Origin: Dyella sedimenti
GTDB taxonomy: Bacteria; Pseudomonadota; Gammaproteobacteria; Xanthomonadales; Rhodanobacteraceae
Length of the DNA: 64,000 bases
Direction of reading: 5' to 3'
Assembly (NCBI RefSeq): GCF_022760995.1
Contig: NZ_JAKWJO010000001.1
Location: forward strand, 868,001 to 932,000
Numbering within the stretch: position 1 is the first letter of the stretch; each line of letters starts with the position of its first letter. Below the pieces are notes generated by a model. That model saw nothing but the letters and a program-made list of their open reading frames with translations, did not search any database and was not told the origin of the DNA. This document shows, piece after piece, positions 9,054 to 18,140 of this stretch. The position numbers were made by a program, and so were the translations under genes.

Positions 9054-10172
9054 TCAGGGGCTGAACACCAGCACCAGGAATACCGCGAACATCGACAGGT
9101 GCACGGCGCCTTCCAGCATGGTCGTGCGCCATCCCGAGAAGGTCAGCGTACCCAGCACCAGGGTGGAGGCCAGCAGCACGATGCTGGCCGGCGGCAGTCC
9201 CAGCACTACCGGCTTGCCGGTCAACAGGCCGATCGCGAGCACGGCCGGCACGGTAAGCCCCACGGTGGACGCGGCGCCGCCCAGGCACAGGTTGATGGCA
9301 CGGGTGAGCTGGTCGCGGCGGATGGCGATCAGCGCGGAAAGGCCCTCCGGCGTGAACACCAGCATGGCGATGATGATGCCGCCCAGCGCCTGCGGGGCGC
9401 CGGTGGCCGCGATGCCATAGTCGAGCACCTTGGCCAGGCTCTTGGACAGGATCACGATCGGCAGGATGTTGACCAGCAACAACAGCACGTGGAAGAGCAA
9501 TTCGCCCTTGCTTGGCCGGGGCGGCGGCGGTGGCGGCGTTTCCGGCACATTGGCGTCGGAATCGGATCGGGGCGCCACGAAATAGCCCTTGTGCCGTCCG
9601 GTTTGCAGCCACAGGAACAGGCCATAGAGCACGAGGGTGAGCAGGGAGAACGCGATCGCCTGTACCGAAGTCAGCGTGCCGTCGGAGGTCGATGCGGTGA
9701 AGTTGGGCAACACCAGCGCGATGGTGGCCAGCGGGATGATGACGGCGAGATAGGCCGATGCGCCGTGCAGGTTGTACGCCTGCTCGTGATGGCGGATGCC
9801 GCCGATCAGCAGGCCCAGTCCGACCACGCCGTTGAGCACGATCATCAGCACCGCGAACATGGTGTCGCGCGCCAGCGTGGAGGTGTCGCCGGCGCCGAGC
9901 ATCACCGCGGAGATCAACACCACCTCGATGATGACGATGGACAGCGTGAGCACCAGCGTGCCGACCGGTTCGCCGAGCAGCACCGCCAGTTCCTCGGCCT
10001 CGTGCACCACGCCGAATGCCACCCACACGATCACGAAGAACAGCCAGGCGAACAATGCCAGGCCGATCTCGTGGCGGCTCAGATGGGCCATCCAGTCCGA
10101 GCCGAACACCAGGAACAGGCTGACGGTGATCCAGGCGATGGCGGGGCGGACGAGCAGCTTGGGGTGGAACAT
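9054..10172 (-). CDS. chaA: Ca2+(Na+,K+)/H+ antiporter, ChaA-like
   Basis: This is a 372-residue polytopic inner-membrane exchanger of the CaCA superfamily, expected to export Ca2+, or Na+/K+ at alkaline pH, in exchange for protons. Two alpha-repeat signatures are visible: GEPVGTLVLTLSIVIIEV in the N-terminal half and VFTPEGLSALIAIRR with NLCLGGAASTVGLTVPAV in the C-terminal half. A Pro-rich cytoplasmic loop (ETPPPPPPRPSKGELLFH) separates them. The start at 10172 (MFHPKLLVRP) has GGAG six bases upstream. An ATG at 10184 is also possible, and a longer frame upstream is not conserved. Length matches E. coli ChaA (366). Confidence 0.88.
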   Translation of the reverse strand: MFHPKLLVRPAIAWITVSLFLVFGSDWMAHLSRHEIGLALFAWLFFVIVWVAFGVVHEAEELAVLLGEPVGTLVLTLSIVIIEVVLISAVMLGAGDTSTLARDTMFAVLMIVLNGVVGLGLLIGGIRHHEQAYNLHGASAYLAVIIPLATIALVLPNFTASTSDGTLTSVQAIAFSLLTLVLYGLFLWLQTGRHKGYFVAPRSDSDANVPETPPPPPPRPSKGELLFHVLLLLVNILPIVILSKSLAKVLDYGIAATGAPQALGGIIIAMLVFTPEGLSALIAIRRDQLTRAINLCLGGAASTVGLTVPAVLAIGLLTGKPVVLGLPPASIVLLASTLVLGTLTFSGWRTTMLEGAVHLSMFAVFLVLVFSP

Positions 10173-10310
10173 GGGCAGCTCCATGGCCGGTGCCGATGCG
10201 TTAGGCCACGCGCGGCCCATCGGGCGAACAAGGCCCGATGGTACGGCAACAGCCGGCATGCTGCGCTGCCCATGGCGCACCGGGCAGGTGTCCGGTGATC
10301 GGCCAGCCGC

Positions 10311-13300
10311 TCAGCCCGGCCGGCGCGCGCCCAACTGCACCAGTACCTCCTGCGCCGCGCGGATGCGCTCGCTGGCGCCGGGCAGCTCCAGGTTTACCTT
10401 GAGCTTGTCCTGGCCATCGAGCTTGTACACGCGCGGCTGGCCCTGGATCAGGCGCAGGATCGCCATCGGCTCGACCTCGGGCTTGTCGCGGAAGGTGATG
10501 CGGCCGCCGTTGGCGCCGAAGTCCAGCTTGCGGATGCCCAGCGGCGTGGCCATCCGCTTGAGTTGCGCTATGGCGAACAGCTGCTTGGTGGCGTCGGGCA
10601 GCAGGCCGAAGCGGTCGATCATTTCAACCTGCAGGTCGCGCAGGTGATCGTCCGTGCGCGCGCTGGCGATGCGCTTGTACAGCGTCAGGCGCGTATGCAC
10701 GTTGGGCAGGTAGTCGTCCGGAATCAGCGCGGGCAGGTGCAGCTCCACTTCCGTCTCGTGCTCGCTGCTCAAGTCGAAGTCCGGCACCTTGCCCGACTTC
10801 AGCGCGCGCACCGCGCGTTCCAGCAGCTCGGTGTAGAGGCCGAAGCCGATTTCCTGGATCTGGCCGGACTGCTCGTCGCCCAGCAGTTCGCCCGCGCCGC
10901 GGATCTCCAGGTCGTGCGTGGCCAGGGTGAAGCCGGCGCCCAGTTCCTCCAGCGAGGCCAGCGCCTCCAGGCGCTTTTCCGCGTCGGCGGTCATCGCCTT
11001 GCGGTCGGGCACCACCAGGTAGGCGTACGCGCGATGGTGCGAGCGGCCCACGCGGCCGCGCAACTGGTGCAACTGGGCCAGTCCGAAGCGGTCGGCGCGG
11101 TTGATGATGATGGTGTTGGCGGTGGGGATGTCGATGCCGGTCTCGATGATGGTGGTGCACACCAGCACGTTGAAACGCTGGCGATGGAAGTCCGCCATCA
11201 CGCGCTCCAGTTCGCGCTCGGGCATCTGGCCGTGGGCGATGCCGATGCGCGCCTCGGGAATCAGCTCTTCCAGTTCGCGCGCCGTGCGCTCGATGGTGTC
11301 CACCTCGTTGTGCAGGAAGTACACCTGGCCGCCACGTTGCAGCTCGCGCTGGAAGGCCTCGCGGATCAGCGCCGGCTCCCAGGCCGAGATGAAGGTGCGC
11401 ACCGCCATGCGGTGCGCCGGCGGCGTGGCGATCAGCGAGAGGTCGCGCAGCCCGCTCATCGCCATGTTGAGCGTACGCGGGATCGGCGTGGCGGTCATGG
11501 TGAGCAGGTCCACCTCGGCGCGCAGTTTCTTCAGCTGTTCCTTCTGGCGCACGCCGAAGCGCTGCTCCTCGTCCACCACCACCAGGCCCAGGTTCTTGAA
11601 CTTCACCTCGGGCGCGAGCAGCTTGTGGGTACCCACGATCACGTCGATCTGGCCATCGGCCAGGCGCTTGAGCGCCTCGTTCACTTCCTTCGTTGACTTG
11701 AAGCGCGACAGCACATCCACGCGCACCGGCCAGTCGGCGAAGCGGTCGGCGAAATTGCGGTAGTGCTGCTGGGCGAGCAGGGTGGTTGGCACCAGCACGG
11801 CGACTTGCTTGCCGGCGGTGGCGGCGGCGAAGGCCGCGCGCAGCGCCACCTCGGTCTTGCCGAAGCCGACGTCGCCGCAGATCACGCGGTCCATCGCGCG
11901 CGGCGCGGCGAGGTCGCTGAGCACGGCATCGATGGCTTGCTGCTGGTCGGGCGTTTCCTCGAAGGGAAAGCTGGCGCCGAATTCTTCCACCAGTTGGCGG
12001 TCGATCGGCAGCGACTCGCCGCCGCGCGCCTCGCGCTGGGCGTAGATGGCCAGCAGTTCCGCCGCCACGTCGCGTACCTTCTCGGCGGCCCTGCGGCGGG
12101 CGCGTTCCCATGCGTCGCCGCCCAGCGAATGGAGGGGCGCCAGTTCCGGCGCGGTGCCGGTGTAGCGGCTCACCAGGCCCAGTTGCGCCACCGGCACGTA
12201 GAGCTTGTCGCCCTTGGCGTATTCGATGGTGAGGAACTCGCCTTCCATGCCGCCCAGTTCCATCGACACCAGGCCCTGGTAGCGGCCCACGCCATGGTCC
12301 ACGTGCACGATGGGCGCGCCGATGGTCAGCTCGGTCAGGTCGCGGATGATGCTGTCCGGATCGCGCGCCGCGCCACGGCGGCGCTTGCGCTCGGTGCGTA
12401 CGCGTTCGCCGAACAATTCGCGCTCGGTGAGCACGGTGAGCGCGGGCTTGGTCAGCGCGAAGCCTTGTTCCAGCGAAGCGATGGTGATCGCCAGGCGCGT
12501 CGCGTCGCCCGCCATGAAGGCCTGCCAGCCGTCGATGGTGTCGGGCTTGAGGCCGGCGCTGGCCAGTTGTTCGATCAGCGCCTCGCGGCGGCCGGCCGAG
12601 TCGGCGGCAACCAGCACACGGCCCGGATAGCTGGCCAGGAAATGGCGCAGCGAGGTGCCGGGTTCCTCGCCCTTGCGGTTGAGCGGCAGCTCCGGCGCGG
12701 GCTGCGTGCCGCTGGGCAGTGCATGCTCGTGGCCGCTCTCCACCAGTTCGATGCGCAGGCGCCGGTTGAGCTGCTCACGCAACTGCTCGGGCGCCAGGTA
12801 CAGCTCGGTCGGCGGCAGCACCGGCCGCTCGATGTCGTGGGCGCGCTGCTCGTAGCGCTCGCCGGTCTGCGTCCAGAACTGCTCGGCGGCCTCCAGCGCG
12901 CCTTCGCCGAGCAGGAATACCGCGTTGTCGGCCAGGTAGTCGAACAGCGTGGCGGTTTGCTCGAAGAACATCGGCAGGTAGTACTCGATACCGCCCGGGG
13001 TGACGCCTTCCTTCATGTCCTGGTACAGCGGGCAGCGCCGCACGTCGATGGGGAAGCGTTCGCGCAGGCGCGTGCGGAAATCCTTGGCGGCATGCTCGGT
13101 GAGCGGGAACTCGCGCCCGGGCAGCAGCTCGATGCGCTCCACCTGCTGCTGCGAGCGTTGCGTTTCCGGATCGAAGCTGCGGATGGACTCGATCTCGTCG
13201 TCGAACAGTTCGATGCGGTACGGTTCGGCCGTGCCCATCGGGAAGATGTCGATCAGCGCGCCGCGCACGGCGAAGTCGCCGGGCTCGGCCACCTGTGGCA

Positions 13301-13763
13301 CGTTGCGGTAGCCGGCGGCCTCCAGCCGGCGCTGCTCGGCGGCGAGGTCCAGCTTCTGGCCCTTCCTCACCATCAGCCCGCTGCCGGTGATGTGGCTGCG
13401 TGGCGCGATGCGCTGCATCAGCGTGGCGATCGGCACTACCAGTACGCCGCGCTGGGTGCCGGGCAACTGGAACAGTGTGGCGATGCGCTGGGAGACGATG
13501 TCCGGATGCGGACTGAACACGTCGTAGGGCAGGGTCTCCCAATCCGGGAAGTGCAGCACCGGCAAGCCGCCGGCGAAGACCTTCAGCTCGTCCTCCAGCG
13601 CATGGGCACGCTGGGTGTCGCGGGCGACCGCTACCAGCAGGCCCGGATGCGAGCGGGCGGCCTCGGCCACCAGCAGGGCACGCGAGGAGCCGTGCGGCGA
13701 CGTCCAGAAGCGGCGCTGCTTGGGGCTGGTGGGCAGGGAGGGATGCGGAATCGTATGGGGCAT
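10311..13763 (-). CDS. mfd: Transcription-repair coupling factor Mfd
   Basis: Mfd is the ATP-driven translocase that removes RNA polymerase stalled at DNA lesions and recruits UvrA for repair. The 1150-residue protein shows the full architecture. The UvrB-like N-terminal region includes LLVAEAARSHPGLLVAVARD and the ALIDIFPMG segment. The RNA-polymerase interacting domain reads DHGVGRYQGLVSMEL. The RecG-like motor has Walker A GDVGFGKTEVALRAA near residue 629, the DEEQ box (VVDEEQRFGVRQ) near 733, TATPIPRTLNMA, and the TRG region. The C-terminal TRCF domain reads DLEIRGAGELLGDEQSG onward. Length is normal. It lies downstream of the GNAT gene with a hairpin between them. Confidence 0.98.
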   Translation of the reverse strand: MPHTIPHPSLPTSPKQRRFWTSPHGSSRALLVAEAARSHPGLLVAVARDTQRAHALEDELKVFAGGLPVLHFPDWETLPYDVFSPHPDIVSQRIATLFQLPGTQRGVLVVPIATLMQRIAPRSHITGSGLMVRKGQKLDLAAEQRRLEAAGYRNVPQVAEPGDFAVRGALIDIFPMGTAEPYRIELFDDEIESIRSFDPETQRSQQQVERIELLPGREFPLTEHAAKDFRTRLRERFPIDVRRCPLYQDMKEGVTPGGIEYYLPMFFEQTATLFDYLADNAVFLLGEGALEAAEQFWTQTGERYEQRAHDIERPVLPPTELYLAPEQLREQLNRRLRIELVESGHEHALPSGTQPAPELPLNRKGEEPGTSLRHFLASYPGRVLVAADSAGRREALIEQLASAGLKPDTIDGWQAFMAGDATRLAITIASLEQGFALTKPALTVLTERELFGERVRTERKRRRGAARDPDSIIRDLTELTIGAPIVHVDHGVGRYQGLVSMELGGMEGEFLTIEYAKGDKLYVPVAQLGLVSRYTGTAPELAPLHSLGGDAWERARRRAAEKVRDVAAELLAIYAQREARGGESLPIDRQLVEEFGASFPFEETPDQQQAIDAVLSDLAAPRAMDRVICGDVGFGKTEVALRAAFAAATAGKQVAVLVPTTLLAQQHYRNFADRFADWPVRVDVLSRFKSTKEVNEALKRLADGQIDVIVGTHKLLAPEVKFKNLGLVVVDEEQRFGVRQKEQLKKLRAEVDLLTMTATPIPRTLNMAMSGLRDLSLIATPPAHRMAVRTFISAWEPALIREAFQRELQRGGQVYFLHNEVDTIERTARELEELIPEARIGIAHGQMPERELERVMADFHRQRFNVLVCTTIIETGIDIPTANTIIINRADRFGLAQLHQLRGRVGRSHHRAYAYLVVPDRKAMTADAEKRLEALASLEELGAGFTLATHDLEIRGAGELLGDEQSGQIQEIGFGLYTELLERAVRALKSGKVPDFDLSSEHETEVELHLPALIPDDYLPNVHTRLTLYKRIASARTDDHLRDLQVEMIDRFGLLPDATKQLFAIAQLKRMATPLGIRKLDFGANGGRITFRDKPEVEPMAILRLIQGQPRVYKLDGQDKLKVNLELPGASERIRAAQEVLVQLGARRPG

Positions 13764-13826
13764 GCAGACGTGACGTTCGTGGGCGCGGCAGCAGGCCGCA
13801 CCGGGAAAGCGGGCAAGTGTAACGCG

Positions 13827-13850
13827 ACCGCCCCGGAAGACCGGGGCGGT
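13827..13850 (-). terminator. GC-rich hairpin downstream of the GNAT gene
   Basis: Perfect 10-bp arms (ACCGCCCCGG / CCGGGGCGGT) with a 4-nt loop lie between the 3' end of the acetyltransferase gene at 13880 and the start of mfd at 13763, both on the minus strand. There is no long U run, so termination may be partial or Rho-assisted. Confidence 0.55.
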
Positions 13851-13879
13851 GGTTCACATCGGCATATGGAGGCGCAGCC

Positions 13880-14494
13880 CTAGAGCTGCAATGCGATCTG
13901 CGTCGTGCCGGGTTCGTCGGGGCTGGGGCGGCGCTTGAAGCCCAGTTCCTTGCACAACTGCAGCATGGGGCGGTTTTCCAGCAGTACGTAGCCCCAGATT
14001 TCGTGCAGGCCGCGGCGGCGACAGTCGTCCACCAGGCGCTGCATCAGCAGGGCGCCCAGGCCCTGGCGGGTCCACGAGGGTTCCACCAGCACGGAGAACT
14101 CGGCGCTGTTGGCGGCCTCGTCCACGTAGATGCGGCCCACGCCGCGCAGCTCGGCGGGCTTCACCGTCTCGTCCATCAGCACGAAGGCGGTCTCGATGGC
14201 GGGGTCGATGCGGCACAGGCGCTGCGCCATGGGTTCCGGTAGCTCACTCATCGAATGCAGGAAGCGGCGGCGGATGTCCTCGGGCGACAGCCGGGCGAAC
14301 TGGCGCTTGAGGGCGGCCATGTCACCGGGTTCGATATGGCGCAGGCGCAGTTCGCGGCCATCGTGGGCCTGCACCCGTTCGCCCTTGGCGGGACGGGGCA
14401 GCTCGATCAGCCGGGGCCGGGCGAAGCGCTCGTTGCTGCGCGGGGGAAGCATGGCGCGATGGCTGTCATAGTCGATGGCGGCGTTCATGTCCAT
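13880..14494 (-). CDS. GNAT-family N-acetyltransferase
   Basis: The 204-residue protein has an N-terminal extension of about 40 residues, then one GNAT domain: ELRLRHIEPGDMAALKRQF, an acceptor-side segment SPEDIRRRFLHSM, and the acetyl-CoA loop region WTRQGLGALLMQRLVDDCRRR (motif A, Q/RxxGxG/A seen as RQGLGA). It closes with GYVLLENRPMLQLCKELGF (motif B). The LSPEDIRRRF segment recalls the acetyltransferase domain of Pat/YfiQ protein lysine acetyltransferases, but the acyl-CoA synthetase-like half is missing, so the acceptor is unknown. It is divergent from the gene at 14686. Confidence 0.82.
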   Translation of the reverse strand: MDMNAAIDYDSHRAMLPPRSNERFARPRLIELPRPAKGERVQAHDGRELRLRHIEPGDMAALKRQFARLSPEDIRRRFLHSMSELPEPMAQRLCRIDPAIETAFVLMDETVKPAELRGVGRIYVDEAANSAEFSVLVEPSWTRQGLGALLMQRLVDDCRRRGLHEIWGYVLLENRPMLQLCKELGFKRRPSPDEPGTTQIALQL

Positions 14495-14685
14495 ACTTTA
14501 GCGTATTGTGTGCATCGCAACATGAATAAATCGCCTTATGAAACGGGGTATTGGGCGGTTTTGTGTCGCACTGCATGGCCAGTTGCCGGGCTGCCTGCGC
14601 GCCATCGCCATCTGGCAGTGGGCAGAATGCGCCCATGGCGGCGCGGGCGCGTCGATGGGGAGTGAAGTCCATGGCGAGGCGGGGC

Positions 14686-15048
14686 ATGACCACACGGCAG
14701 TTGGAGGCGCTGTGCCGTGGCTGGCCGGGCGTGACGGTGGACATCAAATGGGGTGCCGACCTGGTGTTCAGCGTGGCCGGCAAGATGTTCGTGATTACGC
14801 CGGTCGAGGGTGGCCGCCTCACCTTCAAGGTGGAGGAGGAACGCTTCCTTGAACTCACCGACCAGCCCGGTATCATCCCGTCCCCCTATCTCGCGCGCTC
14901 GCATTGGGTCGGTGTCATCGAGCCCTGGCGCTTCGCCACCGAGGAACTTGCCGCCCTGATCCGGACCTCCTATGGGCTGGTGCGGGCGCGGCTCACCAAG
15001 AAGATGCAGGCGGCGCTTGGCCCCTGGCCCCCGGAGCAGGACACGTGA
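14686..15048 (+). CDS. MmcQ/YjbR family protein
   Basis: This 120-residue protein has the YjbR/MmcQ fold (CyaY-like), with LCRGWPGVTVDIKWG, VFSVAGKMFVIT, a Lys-bearing strand TFKVEEERFLELTD and the closing SYGLVRARLTKK. Some relatives bind DNA non-specifically, but the function is not settled. MTTRQLEALC at 14686 fits the normal family length. An ATG at 14671 with GGAG upstream is an alternative that would add five residues. The stop overlaps the GTG start of the following VOC gene by 4 bp. Confidence 0.8.
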   Translation: MTTRQLEALCRGWPGVTVDIKWGADLVFSVAGKMFVITPVEGGRLTFKVEEERFLELTDQPGIIPSPYLARSHWVGVIEPWRFATEELAALIRTSYGLVRARLTKKMQAALGPWPPEQDT

Positions 15049-15440
15049 AGCAATACATCGGAAGCATCGCCGTGATCGTGGCCGACTACGATGAGGCGAT
15101 CGCCTGGTACACCCGGGTGCTCGGTTTCGACCTGGTCGAGGACGTCGACATGGGCGGCGGCAAGCGATGGGTGGTGGTGTCGCCGCCGGGCGCCGCCGAG
15201 ACCCATCTGTTGCTGGCCAGGGCCGCCACGCCGGAACAGGCGGCGCGGGTGGGCAACCAGACTGGCGGCCGCGTGTTCCTGCTGCTGCACACCGACGATT
15301 TCTGGCGCGACTACCGACGCATGCAGGCGGCTGGCGCGGTGTTCTGCGAGCAGCCGCGCGAGGAAAGTTACGGGACCGTGGCGGTGTTCCAGGACCTGTA
15401 CGGCAACCGGTGGGACCTGTTGCAGCGTAAGGCGGCCTGA
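15045..15440 (+). CDS. VOC (glyoxalase/dioxygenase superfamily) protein
   Basis: The 131-residue protein is a single-chain VOC protein with two beta-alpha-beta-beta-beta modules. The first is IAVIVADYDEAIAWYTRVLGF; the second ends VAVFQDLYGNRWDLLQ, where the FxDxxGNxWxL pattern supplies a metal-binding-type residue position. It could be a lyase, a resistance protein or a metal-free member; the substrate cannot be read from sequence. The start is GTG at 15045 with CCGGAG nine bases upstream, inside a GTGA overlap with the MmcQ-like gene, so the pair forms an operon. Confidence 0.82.
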   Translation: MKQYIGSIAVIVADYDEAIAWYTRVLGFDLVEDVDMGGGKRWVVVSPPGAAETHLLLARAATPEQAARVGNQTGGRVFLLLHTDDFWRDYRRMQAAGAVFCEQPREESYGTVAVFQDLYGNRWDLLQRKAA

Positions 15441-15473
15441 GGGAGCCGGCTTATTTTTGTGGGTGGCAGCGGG

Positions 15474-16382
15474 TCAATCGGCCACGTCGGGTTCGAAGAA
15501 GCTCCAGCGCACGTCGGGAAACTGCGCCTTGATGGCGCGCTCGACGCTGTTGATGCCCTCGACCAGCGCGGACTGGTCGGGCATCGGGGCCATGCGCGCC
15601 TTCACCGCGAGCATCACGTCGGGTCCCATCTGCAAGGTGATGAGGTTGAGCACCACGTCGACCTCGGGGCGGGCGTTGATGAAGGCGATCATCGCCTCGC
15701 GGCGTCCGGACTCGACGCCTTGGCCGATCAGCAGGTCCTTCACCTCGTTGGCCACCGCCACCGCCACGATCACCAGCAGCACGCCGATGACGATGGTGCC
15801 GGCGGCGTCATAGAGGTGATTGCCGGTGAGCATGGTGGCGAGCACCGCCGCCAGCGCCACGCTGAGGCCGAACAGGGCGGCGAGGTCCTCGCCGAAGATC
15901 ACCAGCAGCTCGCTGGATCGCGTCTCGTGGAACCAGCGCCACAGGCTGCGGCCCTGGCGTGCCTTGTTCACTTCCTTCAGGCAGCCGTGCATGGAGAACG
16001 ATTCGGCGACCACGCCGAAGGCCAGCACGGCAAGCGCCAGCCAGGGCCACTTCAAGGGTTCCGGGTGGCTGAGCTTGTGCACGCCCTCGTAGATGGAAAA
16101 CATGCCGCCGACACTGAACAGCAGCATGGCCACCAGGAAGGACCAGAAATACAGCGCGCGGCCCCAGCCCAGGGGGTATTCCTCCGACGGCGGCCGGTCG
16201 GCCTGGCGCATGCCGAGCAGCAGCAGGCCCTGGTTGCCGCAGTCGGCCAGCGAGTGCACGGCCTCGGCCAGCATGGCGCCGGAGCCGGTGACGAGCGCGG
16301 CCACCAGCTTGCTGAGGAAGATCGCGAAGTTGGCGCCCAGGGCGAGCAGGATGGCCCTGAGCGAATTGGCGTGGCCGGACAT
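15474..16382 (-). CDS. Cation diffusion facilitator (SLC30A9-like)
   Basis: The 302-residue inner-membrane protein exports divalent cations (Zn2+, possibly Co2+, Fe2+ or Mn2+) by proton antiport. It has the CDF membrane core: TM2 carries LAEAVHSLADCGNQGLLLLG with the metal-site HxxxD, and the loop PLGWGRALYFWSFLVAMLLF is typical of the ZnT9/SLC30A9-like branch. A further transport segment is SELLVIFGEDLAALFG, and the cytoplasmic C-terminal domain ends DVRWSFFEPDVAD. It converges with the VOC gene. No metal-sensing regulator is adjacent. Confidence 0.88.
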   Translation of the reverse strand: MSGHANSLRAILLALGANFAIFLSKLVAALVTGSGAMLAEAVHSLADCGNQGLLLLGMRQADRPPSEEYPLGWGRALYFWSFLVAMLLFSVGGMFSIYEGVHKLSHPEPLKWPWLALAVLAFGVVAESFSMHGCLKEVNKARQGRSLWRWFHETRSSELLVIFGEDLAALFGLSVALAAVLATMLTGNHLYDAAGTIVIGVLLVIVAVAVANEVKDLLIGQGVESGRREAMIAFINARPEVDVVLNLITLQMGPDVMLAVKARMAPMPDQSALVEGINSVERAIKAQFPDVRWSFFEPDVAD

Positions 16383-16450
16383 CCGTCACTTCCTTATCGG
16401 TAGAAGGTGTACTCCCCGGGCGCCTGCTTTGCCCATGCTGCCTCGGCTGG

Positions 16451-16969
16451 TCAGCGGATGCCCACGCCGACGCCCACGCCGAAGTTGACGTTGCCACGGC
16501 CGTTTTGCAGCTCCGCCGCCGTCCACAGGTGCGATTGCGCCACGCTGACCAGCGGGAACACATAGTCGGCCTGGCCCACCGCGCCCGCCCGCGTGCCGGA
16601 GATGCGACCGGAGAGGGTAATCAGGGCGCCGCCGGGATAGTCGAACGACTCCACGTAGCCGGGCATCACCGCGATGAAGCGACCCCAGCCGCCGCCGTTG
16701 TCCGCCTTGGGGCGCTGCGAGTTGTCGAGCGGGTAGCCGACGATCTCCACCTCGCTGTGGTCGGCGAGGTTGCGCACCGCCACGATGCGGCCGCCCCAGA
16801 TCACGTCGGCGCCCGCGTAGCGCTCCGGCGATTGCGCCACCATGTTGGGCGCGGCGGCCACCGTGGCGGGCGTGGGCTTGTAGATCGGCGCCGGCGCGCA
16901 GGCGGCCAGCGCGAGCATGCTGGCGGCGAGGACGCCGCGGACGGGATGGGACATGGCGAACTTGGACAT
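16451..16969 (-). CDS. slp: Slp-family outer-membrane lipoprotein
   Basis: The 172-residue product starts MSKFAMSHPVRGVLAASM and has a lipobox LALAAC at about residues 19-24, so it should be lipidated and sorted to the outer membrane. The mature domain follows the Slp family: YAGADVIWGGRIVAVRN, DHSEVEIVGYPLD, and the segment RFIAVMPGYVESFDYPGG. In E. coli, Slp is induced by starvation and stationary phase. The C terminus is a Gly/Val repeat. Starts at 16969 or 16954 (MSHPVRG) both precede the signal peptide; the first gives the usual n-region. Confidence 0.85.
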   Translation of the reverse strand: MSKFAMSHPVRGVLAASMLALAACAPAPIYKPTPATVAAAPNMVAQSPERYAGADVIWGGRIVAVRNLADHSEVEIVGYPLDNSQRPKADNGGGWGRFIAVMPGYVESFDYPGGALITLSGRISGTRAGAVGQADYVFPLVSVAQSHLWTAAELQNGRGNVNFGVGVGVGIR

Positions 16970-17054
16970 GGCGTGGTTCCGCGCGTGGGTTGCCACGAGC
17001 TTAGCGGGCGCGCCATGGGCTGGGTAGGCGGCGGATGCCGCGGGAACCCGGCGT

Positions 17055-17930
17055 TCAGCCGGCGCTTTCTTCCACCAGCCAGTCCAGCCGCCATTGCGCG
17101 GGGCGTCCCTGCGAGAGCAGCGGCGCCATCGCGCGCAGCGGCTCGCGCAGCGCGTCGTCGAGTTTCCACGGCGCATTCAGGATGACCATGCCCGAGCCGT
17201 TGAGCCGCAATGGTGAGTCGTCCGCATGCACCAGCAGTTCGGCGCGCAGCACGCGGCGCGCACCGCAATGCTGCAGCCAGCGGTGGAAGGGCTGGACCTG
17301 GCTGCGCAGCTTGATCGGGTACCACACCGCGTAGACGCCGCTGGGCCAGCGCTGCAGTGCCGCCTTGAGCGCCTGCTCGATCAGGCGGTACTCGGCCTCC
17401 TGCGCCTCGTAGGGCGGGTCGATCAGCACCAGGCCGCGTTTCTCCCTCGGCGGCAGCAGGGCCTTCAATGCCTCGTAGCCGTTGCGCTGATGCACGTGCA
17501 CGCGGCGGTCGCGGTGGAACAGTTCGCGCAGCCGCGCGGCCTCTTCCGGGTGCAACTCGCACAGTTGCGCGCTGTCCTCCACGCGCATGGCGTTGGCCGC
17601 CTGCAATGGCGACCCCGGATACAGCTTCAGGCCGTGCTCGTTGCCGGGCAGGGCCAGGATGGCATCCAGCCAGTGGCGCAGCAATGGCGGCAGTGGCCCG
17701 CCATGGGCGCCGGACAAGTCGGGGAACAGCAGGCGGGCGATGCCGTCGCGGTATTCGCCGGTCTTGCCGGCCTCGACGCCATCCAGCGCGTAGCAGCCGC
17801 TGCCCGCATGCGTGTCGATGAAGGCGAACGGCGTGGGCTTGGCCCGCAAGGCTTCGATCAGCGCGAACAGCACCGAATGCTTGAGGACATCGGCGAAGTT
17901 GCCGGCGTGGTAGGCGTGGCGATAGTTCAT
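17055..17930 (-). CDS. rlmJ: 23S rRNA (adenine2030-N6)-methyltransferase RlmJ
   Basis: RlmJ methylates A2030 of 23S rRNA using SAM. The 291-residue protein opens with the family signature MNYRHAYHAGNFADVLKH and has FAFIDTHAGSGCY (SAM-binding region), LYPGSPLQAA, and the catalytic DPPYE motif in LVLIDPPYEAQEAEY. GVYAVWYPIK and SGMVILNAPW complete the match to E. coli RlmJ. The ATG at 17930 is chosen by alignment to the family; one at 17936 would add two residues. A long inverted repeat lies just upstream of the gene. Confidence 0.94.
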   Translation of the reverse strand: MNYRHAYHAGNFADVLKHSVLFALIEALRAKPTPFAFIDTHAGSGCYALDGVEAGKTGEYRDGIARLLFPDLSGAHGGPLPPLLRHWLDAILALPGNEHGLKLYPGSPLQAANAMRVEDSAQLCELHPEEAARLRELFHRDRRVHVHQRNGYEALKALLPPREKRGLVLIDPPYEAQEAEYRLIEQALKAALQRWPSGVYAVWYPIKLRSQVQPFHRWLQHCGARRVLRAELLVHADDSPLRLNGSGMVILNAPWKLDDALREPLRAMAPLLSQGRPAQWRLDWLVEESAG

Positions 17931-17982
17931 GGGCATGCTTGCGCCGGATGGCAGGCGATTATACGGCCGGCCCGCCGGCTCC

Positions 17983-18065
17983 TGTGGGAGCGCACCCTGT
18001 GCGCGACTGCACAGCGGAGCGGAAACGCCGCAGCGTCGCTGCCGTGCACAGGGTGCGCTCCCACA
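17983..18065. repeat. Long inverted repeat, type-1 copy A
   Basis: Perfect 20-bp arms (TGTGGGAGCGCACCCTGTGC at 17983-18002 and its reverse complement at 18046-18065) enclose a 43-nt centre. The same arm motif recurs at 28106-28245 and 43975-44115, but the centre here is shorter and different. It sits between the divergent rlmJ and copper genes. REP-like in character; no RAYT transposase gene lies in the window. Confidence 0.85.
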
Positions 18066-18140
18066 AAAGAGCCGTGCCCGTGCTGATGGAGCCACCTCCA
18101 GAGTTGAGCCCATGGCAGCGCCGTGGCTATGCTCCCGCGC

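Noticed and set aside
10311..13883. Long plus-strand ORFs opposite mfd (377 and 706 codons)
   Set aside because: They are antisense shadows caused by the high GC content; the Mfd frame has all motifs.
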